Assembly (NCBI RefSeq): GCF_004136575.1
Contig: NZ_NOIQ01000001.1
Location: 124,001-188,000 of the forward strand
Length of the DNA stretch: 64,000 bases
Direction: 5' to 3'
Source of the DNA: Rothia koreensis
GTDB taxonomy: Bacteria; Actinomycetota; Actinomycetes; Actinomycetales; Micrococcaceae
Every line of letters begins with the position of its first letter. Positions within the stretch are counted from its first letter, which is position 1. A program made the position numbers and the translations under genes. Positions 63,703 through 64,000 of the stretch are shown piece by piece. Under the pieces are notes generated by a model that was given only the letters and a program-made list of their open reading frames with translations, ran no database searches and was not told the origin of the DNA.

Positions 63703-64000
63703 ATGGAGATGAAGGCAACAGTCGTCGTGAAGACGATGGGGCGCGAGTTCGACGAAACCGCCGTCGACCAGTGGGAGCTGGCGGCTTCCCGCAGGGCGCT
63801 GCGCAATCTGAAGACGATCGCGGGCGGACAGATCATGATGGATCTGATCGCGGAGCAGGTCGCCGAGGGTGACCGCTACCAGAAGAGCATCATCGAGGAG
63901 TCAGGCGGCAGGTTTCGAGAGTCGCGCACGGAGTTCACCGTGCGCGGTCTGACCGGAACGCAACTGGCGACCTGGTTCCAGGCTCAGGCCGGGTCCGGCG
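63703..64000 (+). CDS. Hypothetical protein, 3' end outside window
   Basis: An open frame from ATG 63703, with AGAGG 7 nt upstream, runs to the window end (99 codons). It starts MEMKATVVVKTMGREFDETA, continues with a basic helix (SRRALRNLKTIAGGQIMMDL) and ends within FTVRGLTGTQLATWF. I do not recognise it. The divergent TetR gene and the operator palindrome suggest it is the regulated target. Confidence 0.7.
   Translation, partial: MEMKATVVVKTMGREFDETAVDQWELAASRRALRNLKTIAGGQIMMDLIAEQVAEGDRYQKSIIEESGGRFRESRTEFTVRGLTGTQLATWFQAQAGSG

Noticed and set aside
38500-64000. Right attachment site of the element that begins near the ychF end
   Set aside because: No copy of the missing ychF tail (FNV and stop in a matching context) and no convincing duplicated core could be found by eye.

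Overview
The window is high-GC actinobacterial DNA. GroEL, guaB with its guaB-like partner, SURF1 followed by a DUF3817 protein, guaA, galU, a CYTH/CHAD protein and ychF resemble a Micrococcaceae chromosome (Kocuria/Rothia/Arthrobacter relatives). That placement is inference from gene content. A striking feature is translation from leaderless mRNAs: at least 14 genes have a TANNNT-type -10 box only 6-8 nt before the start codon.

Region 1 (1-38.5 kb) is chromosomal core. It opens with the 3' part of groEL and two tandem 700-residue membrane acyltransferases with SGNH domains. Guanine nucleotide genes follow: guaB, a guaB-related gene and, after SURF1 and a DUF3817 protein, guaA. Next come a very large helicase-like ATPase with a coupled small ORF, SAF, FmdB and 5-formyl-THF cyclo-ligase genes, galU, a CYTH/CHAD protein, a DedA-like protein, tRNA-Ala(CGC), MscS, Nudix, an osmolyte-binding lipoprotein and an aminotransferase. 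xseA/xseB, rmuC, a four-gene ABC transporter/two-component operon, OsmC and ychF complete it.

Region 2 (38.5-48.2 kb) looks like an integrated element beginning at or just after the 3' end of ychF, whose C-terminus is atypical. It holds a GHKL ATPase fused to a RecB-like nuclease domain, a protein with a HEPN-type RX4H motif, an AbiV-family gene with a small partner and a large serine recombinase. Small hypothetical genes follow, with a controller-protein-like regulator, its tandem C-box operator and a membrane protein/lipoprotein pair. The first genes are the best candidate for an undescribed anti-phage system.

Region 3 (48.4-64 kb) is accessory. TetR or AraC regulators, several beside clear palindromic operators, sit next to redox, transport or resistance genes: siderophore-interacting protein, TauE/SafE permease, SnoaL-like protein, two SDRs, a ketopantoate-reductase-like protein with an MMPL transporter, and a VOC protein. 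Decay is visible: a duplicated AraC-TauE module with complementary damage, a stray 3' TauE fragment, and a frameshifted GNAT gene beside a truncated quinone oxidoreductase. No CRISPR array, rRNA or insertion-sequence transposase was seen.
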